Notes under the pieces: generated by a model | What the model saw: only the letters and a program-made list of their open reading frames with translations | Told to the model about the DNA's origin: nothing | The model's database searches: none | Assembly: GCF_020733635.1 (NCBI RefSeq) | Contig: NZ_JAJFZL010000001.1 | Location: 4,402,001 to 4,466,000 of the forward strand | Length of the DNA stretch: 64,000 nt | Direction: 5' to 3' | DNA from: Nocardia spumae | Lineage (GTDB): Bacteria; Actinomycetota; Actinomycetes; Mycobacteriales; Mycobacteriaceae | Program-made: the position numbers and the translations under genes | Shown: in pieces, positions 8,832 to 17,013 of the stretch | Numbering within the stretch: the stretch's first letter is position 1 | Layout of the letters: the number at the start of each line of letters is the position of its first letter

Positions 8832-10100
8832 TCAGGGAATGACGACCGGACCGGCCACGGGTGCCGGGTCGTCGGCCCAGCGATGGCCGGACTCGCGCGG
8901 TGTCACCTTCTCGTCGGTCCACGCGGTGAGCAGCTGCGCGACCTTGCTGTGCATGATGGTGCGCAGCCGGTCGAACGAGTTCTCCGGCACGTCGTCGACC
9001 TGGCCCAGCAGCAGCCACCAGGCCCAGGCCACCGCACCGGCGTTCGCGACGAAGTCCGGAACCACCGGGACGCCGCGCGCGGCGAGCATGGCCTCCGCCT
9101 CCGGCGTGGTCGCGGCGTTCGCGGCCTCGACGATGATGCGGGCCCGGACATCGAAGGAGTTGTCCGGCGTGATGGCGTAGGAGATCGCCGCCGGCACGAG
9201 GATGTCGACGTCGGCGGACAGGATCGCGGTGCGGGGCAGCTGATCGATTCCCTGGGGCAGACGTGCGCGGTCGATCTCGCCGAAGCCGTCACGCAGGTCC
9301 AGCAGCGCGGGGATGTCCAGCCCATCGGCGCAGTACAGCGTGCCGGCGGCATCCGCCACAGTGGTGACCTTCATTCCGGCCTCGTGCAGGTAGTAGGCCG
9401 CGGACCCACCCATCGTGCCGACGCCCTGGATCGCGACGGTCGTCTCGGCGGGTCCCTGCCCCCACGAGACCGCGGCGGCCAGGCAGGCGTGTGCGACCCC
9501 GTAGCCGCCGATCACATCGCCCAGCAGGAAGCCGCCGTCGACTGCCGCGTTCAGCCCCTTCCGGACCCGTTCGAGGGTGGCGGACGGGTCGACGGCGCGA
9601 CTGATGGCGGCGTGATAGCTCTGCCCCAGGCCGAGCTTCTCGAAGACCTCGTCGATCAGATGTTGCGGAACGCCGAGATCCTCCGCCGTCACCCAGTGCG
9701 CGTCGATCCACGGGCGCATGGCTTCGCAGAAGCGTTCCAGCACGCCCAGCGCGCGCGGATCCTTGGGGTCGAAGTCGATCCCGCCCTTGGCGCCCCCGAC
9801 GGGGAGGTCGAAAGTGGCGGTCTTGTTGGCCATTCCGCGTGCCAGATCCTCGACCTCGCCCACGGTGCAGCCCGCCCGCATCCGGGTGCCACCGGTGGCC
9901 AGGCCGGCGCGCAGGGTGTGCACGACGAGGTAGCCGACCGCACCGGTCGGCGAATCCGTCCACTGCAGGCGCATATACGGTTCGGAACGGCCGATGGCGG
10001 GTGCGGGCGCGACCGGGACGGTCGGAATTGTTTGGGCGGTCACCTGCGGGGTATTCCCTGTCTGCGGGTTGCCCTCGACTGGGTTCTGCATCGTCGTCAC
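8832..10100 (-). CDS. Glu/Leu/Phe/Val family amino acid dehydrogenase
   Basis: Predicted NAD(P)-dependent oxidative deaminase converting an amino acid to its 2-oxo acid and ammonia. The 422-residue protein has a Pro- and Thr-rich N-terminal extension of about 35 residues, the substrate domain with catalytic Lys105 in PVGGAKGGI, then the nucleotide fold (AIQGVGTMGGSAAYYL) and the late motif EAANAATTPEAE. The GTG start at 10100 is fixed by a perfect AGGAGG (10110-10115) nine bases upstream. Substrate preference among Glu, Leu, Phe and Val cannot be read by eye. A LysR-type regulator is divergently encoded and is a likely controller. Confidence 0.87.
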   Translation of the reverse strand: MTTMQNPVEGNPQTGNTPQVTAQTIPTVPVAPAPAIGRSEPYMRLQWTDSPTGAVGYLVVHTLRAGLATGGTRMRAGCTVGEVEDLARGMANKTATFDLPVGGAKGGIDFDPKDPRALGVLERFCEAMRPWIDAHWVTAEDLGVPQHLIDEVFEKLGLGQSYHAAISRAVDPSATLERVRKGLNAAVDGGFLLGDVIGGYGVAHACLAAAVSWGQGPAETTVAIQGVGTMGGSAAYYLHEAGMKVTTVADAAGTLYCADGLDIPALLDLRDGFGEIDRARLPQGIDQLPRTAILSADVDILVPAAISYAITPDNSFDVRARIIVEAANAATTPEAEAMLAARGVPVVPDFVANAGAVAWAWWLLLGQVDDVPENSFDRLRTIMHSKVAQLLTAWTDEKVTPRESGHRWADDPAPVAGPVVIP

Positions 10101-10369
10101 GGCGAATTACCTCCTCGTCGGGCTCAGTGCCGGTAACCACCACCCATCGGGAGACGCTGGCTGGCGTCACATCCCGTGCGGACTCCGTCGTCTCGCCGAT
10201 GGCTCACATCCGGTGCCACCAGCGTGCGGCCGGACTACACCCCCCGTCTATTTACGGTTTGTTCACGGCTGTGTTCAGCGTTCCTGCACAGCGGGTTCGC
10301 GCGCCGCTCCGCCCGGCTCCCCCCGACTCCGGGAGTTGCCCCGCTCGTCGGCCCTTTAGGCTCGTTCGT

Positions 10370-11329
10370 ATGGACCTGTCGCTGGCCCGACTGCGAATGC
10401 TGCGCGAGTTGCATCGGCGCGGCACGATCACCGCCGCCGCGACGGCGCTGCACTACACCGCCTCGGCGGTCTCCCAGCAGCTCGCCCAGCTGGAACGGGA
10501 TGTCGGCAGCCGGCTGTTCGAGCGCCGCGGGCGCCGGGTGCAGCTCACCGATCTGGGCGTCCTGCTCGCCGAACACGCCGAGGAGATCCTCGACGCGGTC
10601 GAGCGCGCGACCCAGGCCCTCGAGGAGGCCGGCGAATCGGTATCGGCCAAGCTCACCGCCGGTGTATGGGCGTCGGTGGCCTCCGGTCTGCTGCCCGACG
10701 CGCTGAACACCCTCGCCCGCACCCATCCGAACATCCTGGTGCGAACCCGAGAGCTCGCTCCGGAAGCGACCGCCGCGGCGGTCCGCGACGGCGCATTGGA
10801 TCTGTCGTTCGTACTCGACTACTCGAATTATCCGATGACCTGGGATGCCGGCCTGGAACGAGCGGTCATCGCGGTCGAGCGGATCTATGCCGCCGTCCCG
10901 GCCGGTGCGGTGCCCTCGGCCAGTGTGTCGCTGGCCGAACTGGTCGACCACCCGTGGATCCTCGCGCCGGCCCGGTCGCACTTCGGCCACGCCGCCCGGC
11001 TCGCCTTCCAATCGGCGGGGATGTCACCGCGGATCGACCACGAAGTAGAGGAGCAGCCCACGGCGATGGCCATGGCCGCGTCCGGTCTGGGTGTGACGCT
11101 GGTATCCGACCTGGGCCTGGCGCTGCGCCCGCCGGGCGTCGACATCCTCGCGCTCAGTGACGTGCTCACCCGGACCGTCTCGCTCGCCTACCGCACCACG
11201 ACGGCGCGGCGGGCGGCGCTGCTGCTCGTCGTGGACGCGATCCGGACCGCCGCGGCGGCGAAGGGCCTGGGCGCCGACGCCGCACTACCCACCCCGACCG
11301 GGGTGCAGGCGGTGCCGCCGGCGCCGTGA
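10370..11329 (+). CDS. LysR-family transcriptional regulator
   Basis: A 319-residue regulator: an N-terminal winged helix (LRMLRELHRRGTITAAATAL, then SAVSQQLAQLE), followed by a periplasmic-binding-type effector domain. It is divergent from the amino acid dehydrogenase at 8832-10100, the usual arrangement for a LysR protein and its target. The ATG lacks a ribosome site. TAGGCT (10357-10362) ends eight bases before it, fitting a -10 box of a leaderless transcript. A bidirectional hairpin follows the stop. Confidence 0.88.
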   Translation: MDLSLARLRMLRELHRRGTITAAATALHYTASAVSQQLAQLERDVGSRLFERRGRRVQLTDLGVLLAEHAEEILDAVERATQALEEAGESVSAKLTAGVWASVASGLLPDALNTLARTHPNILVRTRELAPEATAAAVRDGALDLSFVLDYSNYPMTWDAGLERAVIAVERIYAAVPAGAVPSASVSLAELVDHPWILAPARSHFGHAARLAFQSAGMSPRIDHEVEEQPTAMAMAASGLGVTLVSDLGLALRPPGVDILALSDVLTRTVSLAYRTTTARRAALLLVVDAIRTAAAAKGLGADAALPTPTGVQAVPPAP

Positions 11330-11352
11330 ACACGAACCCCCGCGAAAAGCAC

Positions 11353-11378
11353 GAAACCCGCGCCGGGGCGCGGGTTTC
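11353..11378. terminator. bidirectional terminator hairpin
   Basis: A perfect inverted repeat with arms GAAACCCGCGCC and GGCGCGGGTTTC, allowing at least a 10-bp stem. It lies between the convergent LysR and cold-shock genes and gives T-rich 3' arms (TTTC) on both strands, so it can end both transcripts. Confidence 0.85.
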
Positions 11379-11393
11379 GGTGGGAGTCAGCTC

Positions 11394-11597
11394 CTAGATG
11401 GCGCGGACGCTCTGGGCCTGCGGACCCTTCTGGCCCTGGGTGACCTCGAACTCGACACGCTGTCCCTCATCGAGGGACTTGAAGCCGGAGCCGGAAATCT
11501 CCGAGTAATGGACGAAAACGTCGGGGCCTCCCCCGTCCTGGGCGATGAATCCAAAGCCCTTTTCGCCGTTGAACCACTTCACACTGCCTTGCGACAC
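11394..11597 (-). CDS. cspA: cold-shock domain protein
   Basis: A 67-residue single cold-shock domain, the normal length. It binds single-stranded RNA and DNA through RNP1 (KGFGFI) and RNP2 (VFVHYS), both intact, and starts [10 protein letters not shown], typical of the family. It acts as an RNA chaperone in the cytoplasm. The start is GTG at 11597 with AGGAAG about eleven bases upstream. Nothing else is recognised in the roughly 290 bases upstream, apart from a TTGACA at 11634-11639 (minus strand) that could be a -35 element. Confidence 0.95.
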   Translation of the reverse strand: MSQGSVKWFNGEKGFGFIAQDGGGPDVFVHYSEISGSGFKSLDEGQRVEFEVTQGQKGPQAQSVRAI

Positions 11598-11888
11598 TTT
11601 ATCTTTTACTTCCTGTTGCGAGCCGAGCGATCATGTCAACAGCTCGTGCCCGGTACTCAGCATCTCATACCGTGGCGGACCTCCCCACACCGGCAGGTCG
11701 CGATTGCCCGGATATCGATGCGCGCAGGCTCGACTCACTGTGTGAACTCCGACCGGATCCGGCGGGCGCCGGTATGGAATCCGCAAAGATTCGCCCGGCC
11801 GAGCGGTCGCGTCCGTCAGGCCGTCCCGATGCCCACCGGGGCGGAGATCACCTCGCCCCCGGTGGGTATCGATGCGCGGGCGACGAAC

Positions 11889-13505
11889 TCAGGCGAGTTG
11901 GGCTTCGGCGTGGGCGCGCACCGCCTTCTTGTCGATTTTGCCCAGCCCGGTCAAGGGCAGCTCGTCGACGATCAGCACATGTTTGGGCGCCTGCACCGAA
12001 CCCTTGCGGCGCTTGACCTCCGCACCGATCTCCTCGATCACGGTCGCGACGGCGGCGGGGTCGTCCGAGGTGCCGGGCGTGAGGACCACGACGGCCGTGA
12101 CCGCCTCGCCCCAGCGCGCATCCGCGACACCGACCACCGCGACACCGGATACCCGCGGATGCGCGCCGACGACGTCTTCGACCTCACGCGGGAACACGTT
12201 GAAGCCGCCGGTGACGATCATGTCCTTGCTGCGGCCGACGATATGCCAGAAGCCGTCCTCGTCCTCGCGGGCCAGATCGCCGGTATGCAGCCAGCCCTCG
12301 TGGAACGTCTCCGCGGTCACCTCCGGCAGATTGAGGTAGCCACCGGCCAGCAGCGGGCCGGATACACAGATCTCGCCGGCCTCACCACGCTCCACCGCGC
12401 GCCCGTCGGATCCGAGCAGTGCGGTGCGCAGTGCGACCGACGGCCGGCCACAGGAGGTCAGGCGGGCCTGATCGTGTTCACTCTTACCGAGGTAGCTGAT
12501 GGCCATCGGCGCCTCGGACTGGCCGTAGTACTGGGCGAAGATCGGGCCGAAACGCTCGATCGCCTCGGTCAGGCGGGCGGGATCGATGGAGGAAGCCCCG
12601 TAGTAGACCGTCTCCAGCGACGACAGATCACGCTTGTCGATATCGGGGTGGTCGAGCAGTGCGTAGAGCATCGACGGCACCAGCATCGTCGCGCTGATGC
12701 GGTGTTCCTCGATGGCGCGCAACACGTCTCCGGCGTCGAAGCGGGGCAGCACCACGCATTGGCCGCCGAGCACGACGACGGGCAGGAAGAAGGCAGCGCC
12801 GGCATGTGACAGCGGGGTGCAGATCAAAAAGCGCGGGCGCTTGGGCCATTCCCATTCCGACAGCTGGATCTGGGTCATGGTGGCCATCGTGGCGGCGGTG
12901 CCGATCACGCCCTTGGGCTTTCCGGTGGTGCCGCCGGTGTAGCTGATCGAGATGACCGCGTCCGGTTCCAGATCCACCGCTTCGATCGGCCGCGGCTCGA
13001 ATTGCGCCGCGGTGGCGATCAGGTCGATACCCACATCGGACAGTTCCGGCGGCACCGGGCCGAGGACGAGGACCTTGTTCAGCGCGGGCACTCGATCGAC
13101 CAGTTCCCGGGCCCGCTGCACGAACGCCGGCTGCGGGTCGATGACCAGGCTCGTGATCGCGGCATCGTTGAGGACATGGACGTGATCGTCGAGCCCGCCC
13201 ATCGGATGCAGCGCGGTACGCCGATGCCCGGCCACCTGTCCGGCGCCGAGGATGAACAGCACCTCCGGGCGGTTGAGCGCCAGGAGCGCACTGGGCGTGC
13301 CGGTGACGACGCCGTGCTCGGCGAAGGCGGACACGTAGCGGCTGATGGCATCGAGCACATCGGCGCCGGTGAGGATCGTGTCGCCGAGCGTCATGACCGG
13401 CTCGCGGCGGTGCCGCCGCAGCCCGGCGAGCAGAGCGTGGCCGTTGTGCAGCGGCAGCCGCAGGCGGGTCGCGGGATCCATTGTGGTTGGTGCAGTTTCG
13501 ATCAT
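11889..13505 (-). CDS. AMP-dependent acyl-CoA synthetase/ligase
   Basis: Activates a carboxylic acid to an acyl-adenylate and then the CoA thioester. The 538-residue protein has the ATP-binding loop YTGGTTGKPKG (189-199), a central YYGQSEAP motif, the hinge GRSKDMIVTGGFNVFP, and the C-terminal catalytic Lys region TGLGKIDKK. The ATG at 13505 follows GGAGAG; an in-frame ATG at 13616 lacks support. Just upstream on the same strand is a thiolase-like gene, 40 bases away, so the two are probably cotranscribed. The setting suggests activation of a lipid, steroid side-chain or aromatic acid; the substrate is not readable. Confidence 0.88.
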   Translation of the reverse strand: MIETAPTTMDPATRLRLPLHNGHALLAGLRRHRREPVMTLGDTILTGADVLDAISRYVSAFAEHGVVTGTPSALLALNRPEVLFILGAGQVAGHRRTALHPMGGLDDHVHVLNDAAITSLVIDPQPAFVQRARELVDRVPALNKVLVLGPVPPELSDVGIDLIATAAQFEPRPIEAVDLEPDAVISISYTGGTTGKPKGVIGTAATMATMTQIQLSEWEWPKRPRFLICTPLSHAGAAFFLPVVVLGGQCVVLPRFDAGDVLRAIEEHRISATMLVPSMLYALLDHPDIDKRDLSSLETVYYGASSIDPARLTEAIERFGPIFAQYYGQSEAPMAISYLGKSEHDQARLTSCGRPSVALRTALLGSDGRAVERGEAGEICVSGPLLAGGYLNLPEVTAETFHEGWLHTGDLAREDEDGFWHIVGRSKDMIVTGGFNVFPREVEDVVGAHPRVSGVAVVGVADARWGEAVTAVVVLTPGTSDDPAAVATVIEEIGAEVKRRKGSVQAPKHVLIVDELPLTGLGKIDKKAVRAHAEAQLA

Positions 13506-13545
13506 TTCTCTCCGATCCTCGGCGAATCCGGTGTTGCTGTTGCGT

Positions 13546-15069
13546 TCACGACACCATGACCGCGGTATTGCCCTTCGCACTCGACGTGACGATGATGTCG
13601 CGGCCGATCGGGTCATCGACCGCGCCGAGACTCTCGGGCGCCATCGTCGCCAGGAACCGGCTGCCGTCGGCCTGCGATCGCCCGACGACCACTCCGGTGC
13701 GTGGCTCGAATGCGTGGCGCACGGTGTAGGTTTCGATCCGCGCCGGGCCGTCGGCCCGGCGACGCACCGTGACGGCGGGGGTGAGCGCGACCTCCTGCTG
13801 CAGTTGTGCGCTGCGATCGGCGGCCCAGTCCGCCGGCGCGGTCGAGTACACGCCGACGGAGTATTTGCTCATGATGCCGCCGTTGGCGCCGACCAGTCCG
13901 AAAGCGCCCGGATGTTCCCGCATCCGGCCGACGGTTTCGGCGATGGCGTGCATCGAGTAGTTGTTGCCGGGACCGCCGAAGAACGGCAGCCCGCCGGTGA
14001 CGGTCAAACCACGGGGATCGGTGGTGGACAGGCCGATGCCGTCGCAGAAGTTGAACACCGCGACCGGGAAACAGCTGTACAGATCGAAGGTCGACACCTC
14101 GTCGAGCCCGATATTCGCCACCCGCAAGGCTTCTCGGGCCGCCGTCCACGCCGTCGGCGCGGTACCGAGGTCCGCGCGTTCGAGCAGTGACTGCTCTTCG
14201 AGATCCGCGTGGCCGCGAAGATAGACCATCCGTTCCGGCGGCACGCCGAGCTCGCGTGCCCGCGACACCGACATCACCAGCGCCGCCGCACCCATGTTGA
14301 CCAGATCGCGCGCGACCATCAGCCGCGGAAACGGGTCGCAGATCATCCGATTGTCCGCACCGACCGTGGCCAGTTCGTCGGCGGTGCGCACGACCGGCGA
14401 GGCGGCCAGCGGATTCTTCGCGGCGACGGAGGTGAACGGCGCGAACACCTCCGCCATCTGCCGCCGGTACTCGGCCGGACCTGCTCCGAGCCGGGCGCGG
14501 CGGGCGTTCTCGAGCAGCCCGTACTGGGTCGGCGCACCTATGACCGAATGCTCGATCAGGTTCTCGTCGATGAACATCTCGTATCCGAAGCCGCGGTCCT
14601 CGAGTGATCCGATGGCGGTTTCGGTGAAGTCGGGTTTGTCGTCGCGGCGAGCGTAGAAGCGTTCGGTCGATATCGCGTCCGACCCCATGATCAGGGCCGT
14701 CTCCAGCCGCCCCGCGGCGATCGCGGCGGCGAATTCGGTGACCAGGCGCTGCGGCCCCTGACCGCCCACGACGTCGAGGACCGCGCGGGCGGGGGCGATT
14801 CCCAGCCGCCCGGCGACCGAGCGCGGATAGTTGTCCGACCGGCCCAGCGGAGCGGGCATCGGCCCCGAGATCTCGAACTGCCGCACACCGGCGATGAGCT
14901 CGATCGATGCGGCCACCCGCGAGAGGTCGGCCGCGGTGTCGGCGATGGCCCGCCGCGACGCCTCGGCCGCGAGCTCCACCGACGACATCCGCCGATAGTC
15001 CGGTCCGTCGATACTGTCGGAAATCTGCCCGACACCGACGATCACCGGGGTCCGTGGATCAATCAACAC
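13546..15069 (-). CDS. thiolase-like protein (SCP2-thiolase/TLP type)
   Basis: A 507-residue member of the actinobacterial thiolase-like group often named acetyl-CoA acetyltransferase. The N-terminal half has the thiolase fold (TPVIVGVGQ). At the position of the nucleophilic Cys it reads VVGGQGPQRLV, so that Cys is missing. The second half keeps GGPGNNYSMHAIAE and GANGGIMSKYSVGVYS, followed by a C-terminal extension of about 100 residues. Without the nucleophile, normal thiolysis is doubtful; a hydrolase-like or carrier-linked role is possible. It is upstream of the acyl-CoA synthetase in one probable operon. The ATG at 15069 is the natural family start (MLIDPRTPVIVG). A dehydrogenase relic and a KstR-like box lie upstream. 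Confidence 0.78.
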   Translation of the reverse strand: MLIDPRTPVIVGVGQISDSIDGPDYRRMSSVELAAEASRRAIADTAADLSRVAASIELIAGVRQFEISGPMPAPLGRSDNYPRSVAGRLGIAPARAVLDVVGGQGPQRLVTEFAAAIAAGRLETALIMGSDAISTERFYARRDDKPDFTETAIGSLEDRGFGYEMFIDENLIEHSVIGAPTQYGLLENARRARLGAGPAEYRRQMAEVFAPFTSVAAKNPLAASPVVRTADELATVGADNRMICDPFPRLMVARDLVNMGAAALVMSVSRARELGVPPERMVYLRGHADLEEQSLLERADLGTAPTAWTAAREALRVANIGLDEVSTFDLYSCFPVAVFNFCDGIGLSTTDPRGLTVTGGLPFFGGPGNNYSMHAIAETVGRMREHPGAFGLVGANGGIMSKYSVGVYSTAPADWAADRSAQLQQEVALTPAVTVRRRADGPARIETYTVRHAFEPRTGVVVGRSQADGSRFLATMAPESLGAVDDPIGRDIIVTSSAKGNTAVMVS

Positions 15070-15130
15070 CTACCGCCTCGTATCGCGCCGGATCATCGGA
15101 TACCGACGCGCCGATCACCTCGCCCGGCCC

Positions 15131-15250
15131 AGGACTTGTGCGGGACCGCGGTCACCAGGCCGCCGTCGACCACCGGCAACCGCGCATGGGCGGCACCCAT
15201 CCGGCGCGAACCTCCGCTGATGAGTGCGACTTGCCGCTTACGCGTCCCAT
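15131..15250 (-). pseudogene. relic of a short-chain dehydrogenase, ends only
   Basis: From the ATG at 15250 the DNA matches the start of the intact dehydrogenase at 17014-17754, reading MGRVSGK. After loss of one base it continues VALISGGSRRMGAAHARL. It is then joined directly to the enzyme's last residues (VVDGGLVTAVPHK), and the stop has become TGG. Roughly 200 internal codons are gone. The match extends to the few bases before the ATG. This is a duplicated gene reduced to its two ends by an internal deletion. Its former promoter, with the box at 15274-15287, remains. Confidence 0.8.
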
Positions 15251-15273
15251 GCCGGGGACGCTATCACGAAAAC

Positions 15274-15287
15274 TGGAACCTGTTCTA
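15274..15287. promoter_or_regulatory. KstR-like operator box
   Basis: TGGAACCTGTTCTA fits the published KstR consensus TnnAACnnGTTnnA exactly. KstR is the TetR-type repressor of cholesterol catabolism in mycobacteria, rhodococci and relatives. The box lies just upstream of the dehydrogenase relic and about 205 bases before the thiolase-like gene. A similar site with one mismatch lies upstream of the aldehyde dehydrogenase. Confidence 0.55.
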
Positions 15288-15313
15288 GATATCGCCCGCC
15301 ACCCGGAGCGACC

Positions 15314-16849
15314 TCACGACAGCAGCCGCCGCACGATCCGGTTACCGAATCCGTAGCGGATGAGGCCGTCGAGACTCTGAATCGTCTTCTCCGAGTACGG
15401 GTACCAGATGCTCTCCCGCTTCGGCTGCCACCGATCGATCAGGACCGGCTGCGCATGGGTGAATCCACGCAGCGCGCCGGTGCCGTTGACCTGCCCCACA
15501 CCGCTGTCCTTGCGGCCGCCGAACGGCGCTTCGGGCACGCCGTAGATCACGGCCGCGTCGTTGTGCACCACCGATCCGGTGGTCAGCCGGGCCGCGATGC
15601 GCCGAGCCTTGGCGGCATCCTTGGTGAACACCGAACCACTCAGACCGTATTTGCAGTCGTTGGCCAGCCGGACCGCTTCGTCCTCGTCTCGCACCCGCAT
15701 GATCGCCGCGACGGGCCCGAAGGTCTCCTCGGTCATCAACTGCATATCGTGATGGACACCGATCACCACCGTGGGCTGGAAGTACAGGCCCTCGCCCGCA
15801 TCGGCCGCACCGCCGACGACGATATCGGCGCCCTTGTCCCGCGCTTCGTCGATATGCCGGACCACGATGTCGCGCTGGCGATCCCAGAACAGCGGACCCA
15901 TATCGGTCTCACCGGGGCCGTGGGTGATCGCCGCCGCCTTCTCGGTCACCAGCCGGATGAACTCGTCGGCGACGCTGTCGACGACGTAGATGCGCTCGAC
16001 ACTCATACAGACCTGCCCGGTGTTGAACATCGACAGGTACACCGCGCCGGAGGCGGCGCGCTCGAGGTCGGCGTCGGCGCACACGATCATCGCGTCCTTA
16101 CCGCCCAATTCCAGTGTGTAGGGCAGCAATCGGGGCGCGCACGCGGCGGCGATCTTGCGTCCGGTACCGACACTGCCGGTGAAACACACCTTGTCGATAT
16201 CGGCATCCACCAGCGCCGCGCCGGTCTCACCGTCACCGTGCAGCACCTGCACGACATCGGCGGGCACTCCGGCCTCGTGCAGTACCCGCGCCACCCACTC
16301 ACCGGAGCGAGGGGTCACCTCCGACGGCTTGAACACGACCGTATTTCCGGCGACCAGCGCCTGCACGACCGGATTGAGCGACAGCACGAAGGGCGCGTTC
16401 CACGGCGTGACGACACCGATCACACCCAGCGGCTGATACTGCATGTAGAGCTTCTTGAACGGCTTGAGGTAGCCGTGGATCTTCTGCGGATGCGCTCGCA
16501 GATCGCGGCGCGCCCGAGCGGTCCAGTAGTTGAGGAAATCGCAGGCCGGCACGATCTCGACGCCGAGCGCCTCGGCCTCGGGCTTACCGGTCTCGGCGCG
16601 GATGGTCTCCACGATCTCCGCGCGCCGGGCCACGATCACACCGATCGCGGCTCGCAGGATCTCGACGCGTTCGGCGATACCGCGCGCCGCCCACGCGGGC
16701 TGCGCCGCACGCGCACGCGCCACCGCCTCCTGCACCTCGGCGGCGGTCTGCACCTCGAGTTCACCGATGTGCCGGCGGTCCACCGGACTCTCCAGGGCCA
16801 GCTTGCGCCGGTCGCTGTCGGTCGTCGGCAGTGCGTGCACGATGGCCAT
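15314..16849 (-). CDS. aldehyde dehydrogenase family protein
   Basis: NAD(P)-dependent oxidation of an aldehyde to the acid. The 511-residue length is usual for the family. The catalytic Cys is in FNTGQVCMS, the general-base Glu in LELGGKD, the cofactor loop is FTGSVGTG, and the C-terminal motif is PFGGRKDSGVG. The ATG at 16849 follows GAGGGGAAG (16853-16861), which settles the start. It lies downstream of the short-chain dehydrogenase but has its own regulatory region with an inverted repeat and a KstR-like half-match. The pairing with an alcohol/ketone-type dehydrogenase suggests successive oxidation of one substrate. Confidence 0.9.
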   Translation of the reverse strand: MAIVHALPTTDSDRRKLALESPVDRRHIGELEVQTAAEVQEAVARARAAQPAWAARGIAERVEILRAAIGVIVARRAEIVETIRAETGKPEAEALGVEIVPACDFLNYWTARARRDLRAHPQKIHGYLKPFKKLYMQYQPLGVIGVVTPWNAPFVLSLNPVVQALVAGNTVVFKPSEVTPRSGEWVARVLHEAGVPADVVQVLHGDGETGAALVDADIDKVCFTGSVGTGRKIAAACAPRLLPYTLELGGKDAMIVCADADLERAASGAVYLSMFNTGQVCMSVERIYVVDSVADEFIRLVTEKAAAITHGPGETDMGPLFWDRQRDIVVRHIDEARDKGADIVVGGAADAGEGLYFQPTVVIGVHHDMQLMTEETFGPVAAIMRVRDEDEAVRLANDCKYGLSGSVFTKDAAKARRIAARLTTGSVVHNDAAVIYGVPEAPFGGRKDSGVGQVNGTGALRGFTHAQPVLIDRWQPKRESIWYPYSEKTIQSLDGLIRYGFGNRIVRRLLS

Positions 16850-16930
16850 CGTCTTCCCCTCGTGATTGCTGTGTAACACAAGGGATGTCGCGGTCGAGCC
16901 CATCGCGCACCAGGACATCCCCACGGACTT

Positions 16931-16956
16931 GTAGACAACTTATCAAATCTGTCTAC
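16931..16956. promoter_or_regulatory. inverted repeat in aldehyde dehydrogenase promoter
   Basis: Perfect 7-bp arms GTAGACA (16931-16937) and TGTCTAC (16950-16956) separated by 12 AT-rich bases, centred about 95 bases before the aldehyde dehydrogenase start. The geometry suits a dimeric repressor such as a TetR protein. It adjoins the KstR-like site. Confidence 0.5.
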
Positions 16957-16963
16957 CCTTGGC

Positions 16964-16977
16964 GAGAACCTGTTCTA
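16964..16977. promoter_or_regulatory. KstR-like box, one mismatch
   Basis: GAGAACCTGTTCTA matches TnnAACnnGTTnnA except for the first base. Its core AACCTGTTCTA is identical to that of the box at 15274-15287. It lies about 120 bases upstream of the aldehyde dehydrogenase start. Confidence 0.45.
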
Positions 16978-17013
16978 AATTTCCCACACGGCGCGACGGG
17001 CCCGACGCCCGGA

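Noticed and set aside
13345..14190. 281-residue plus-strand frame
   Set aside because: Antisense to the acyl-CoA synthetase and thiolase-like genes, both of which have clear motifs.
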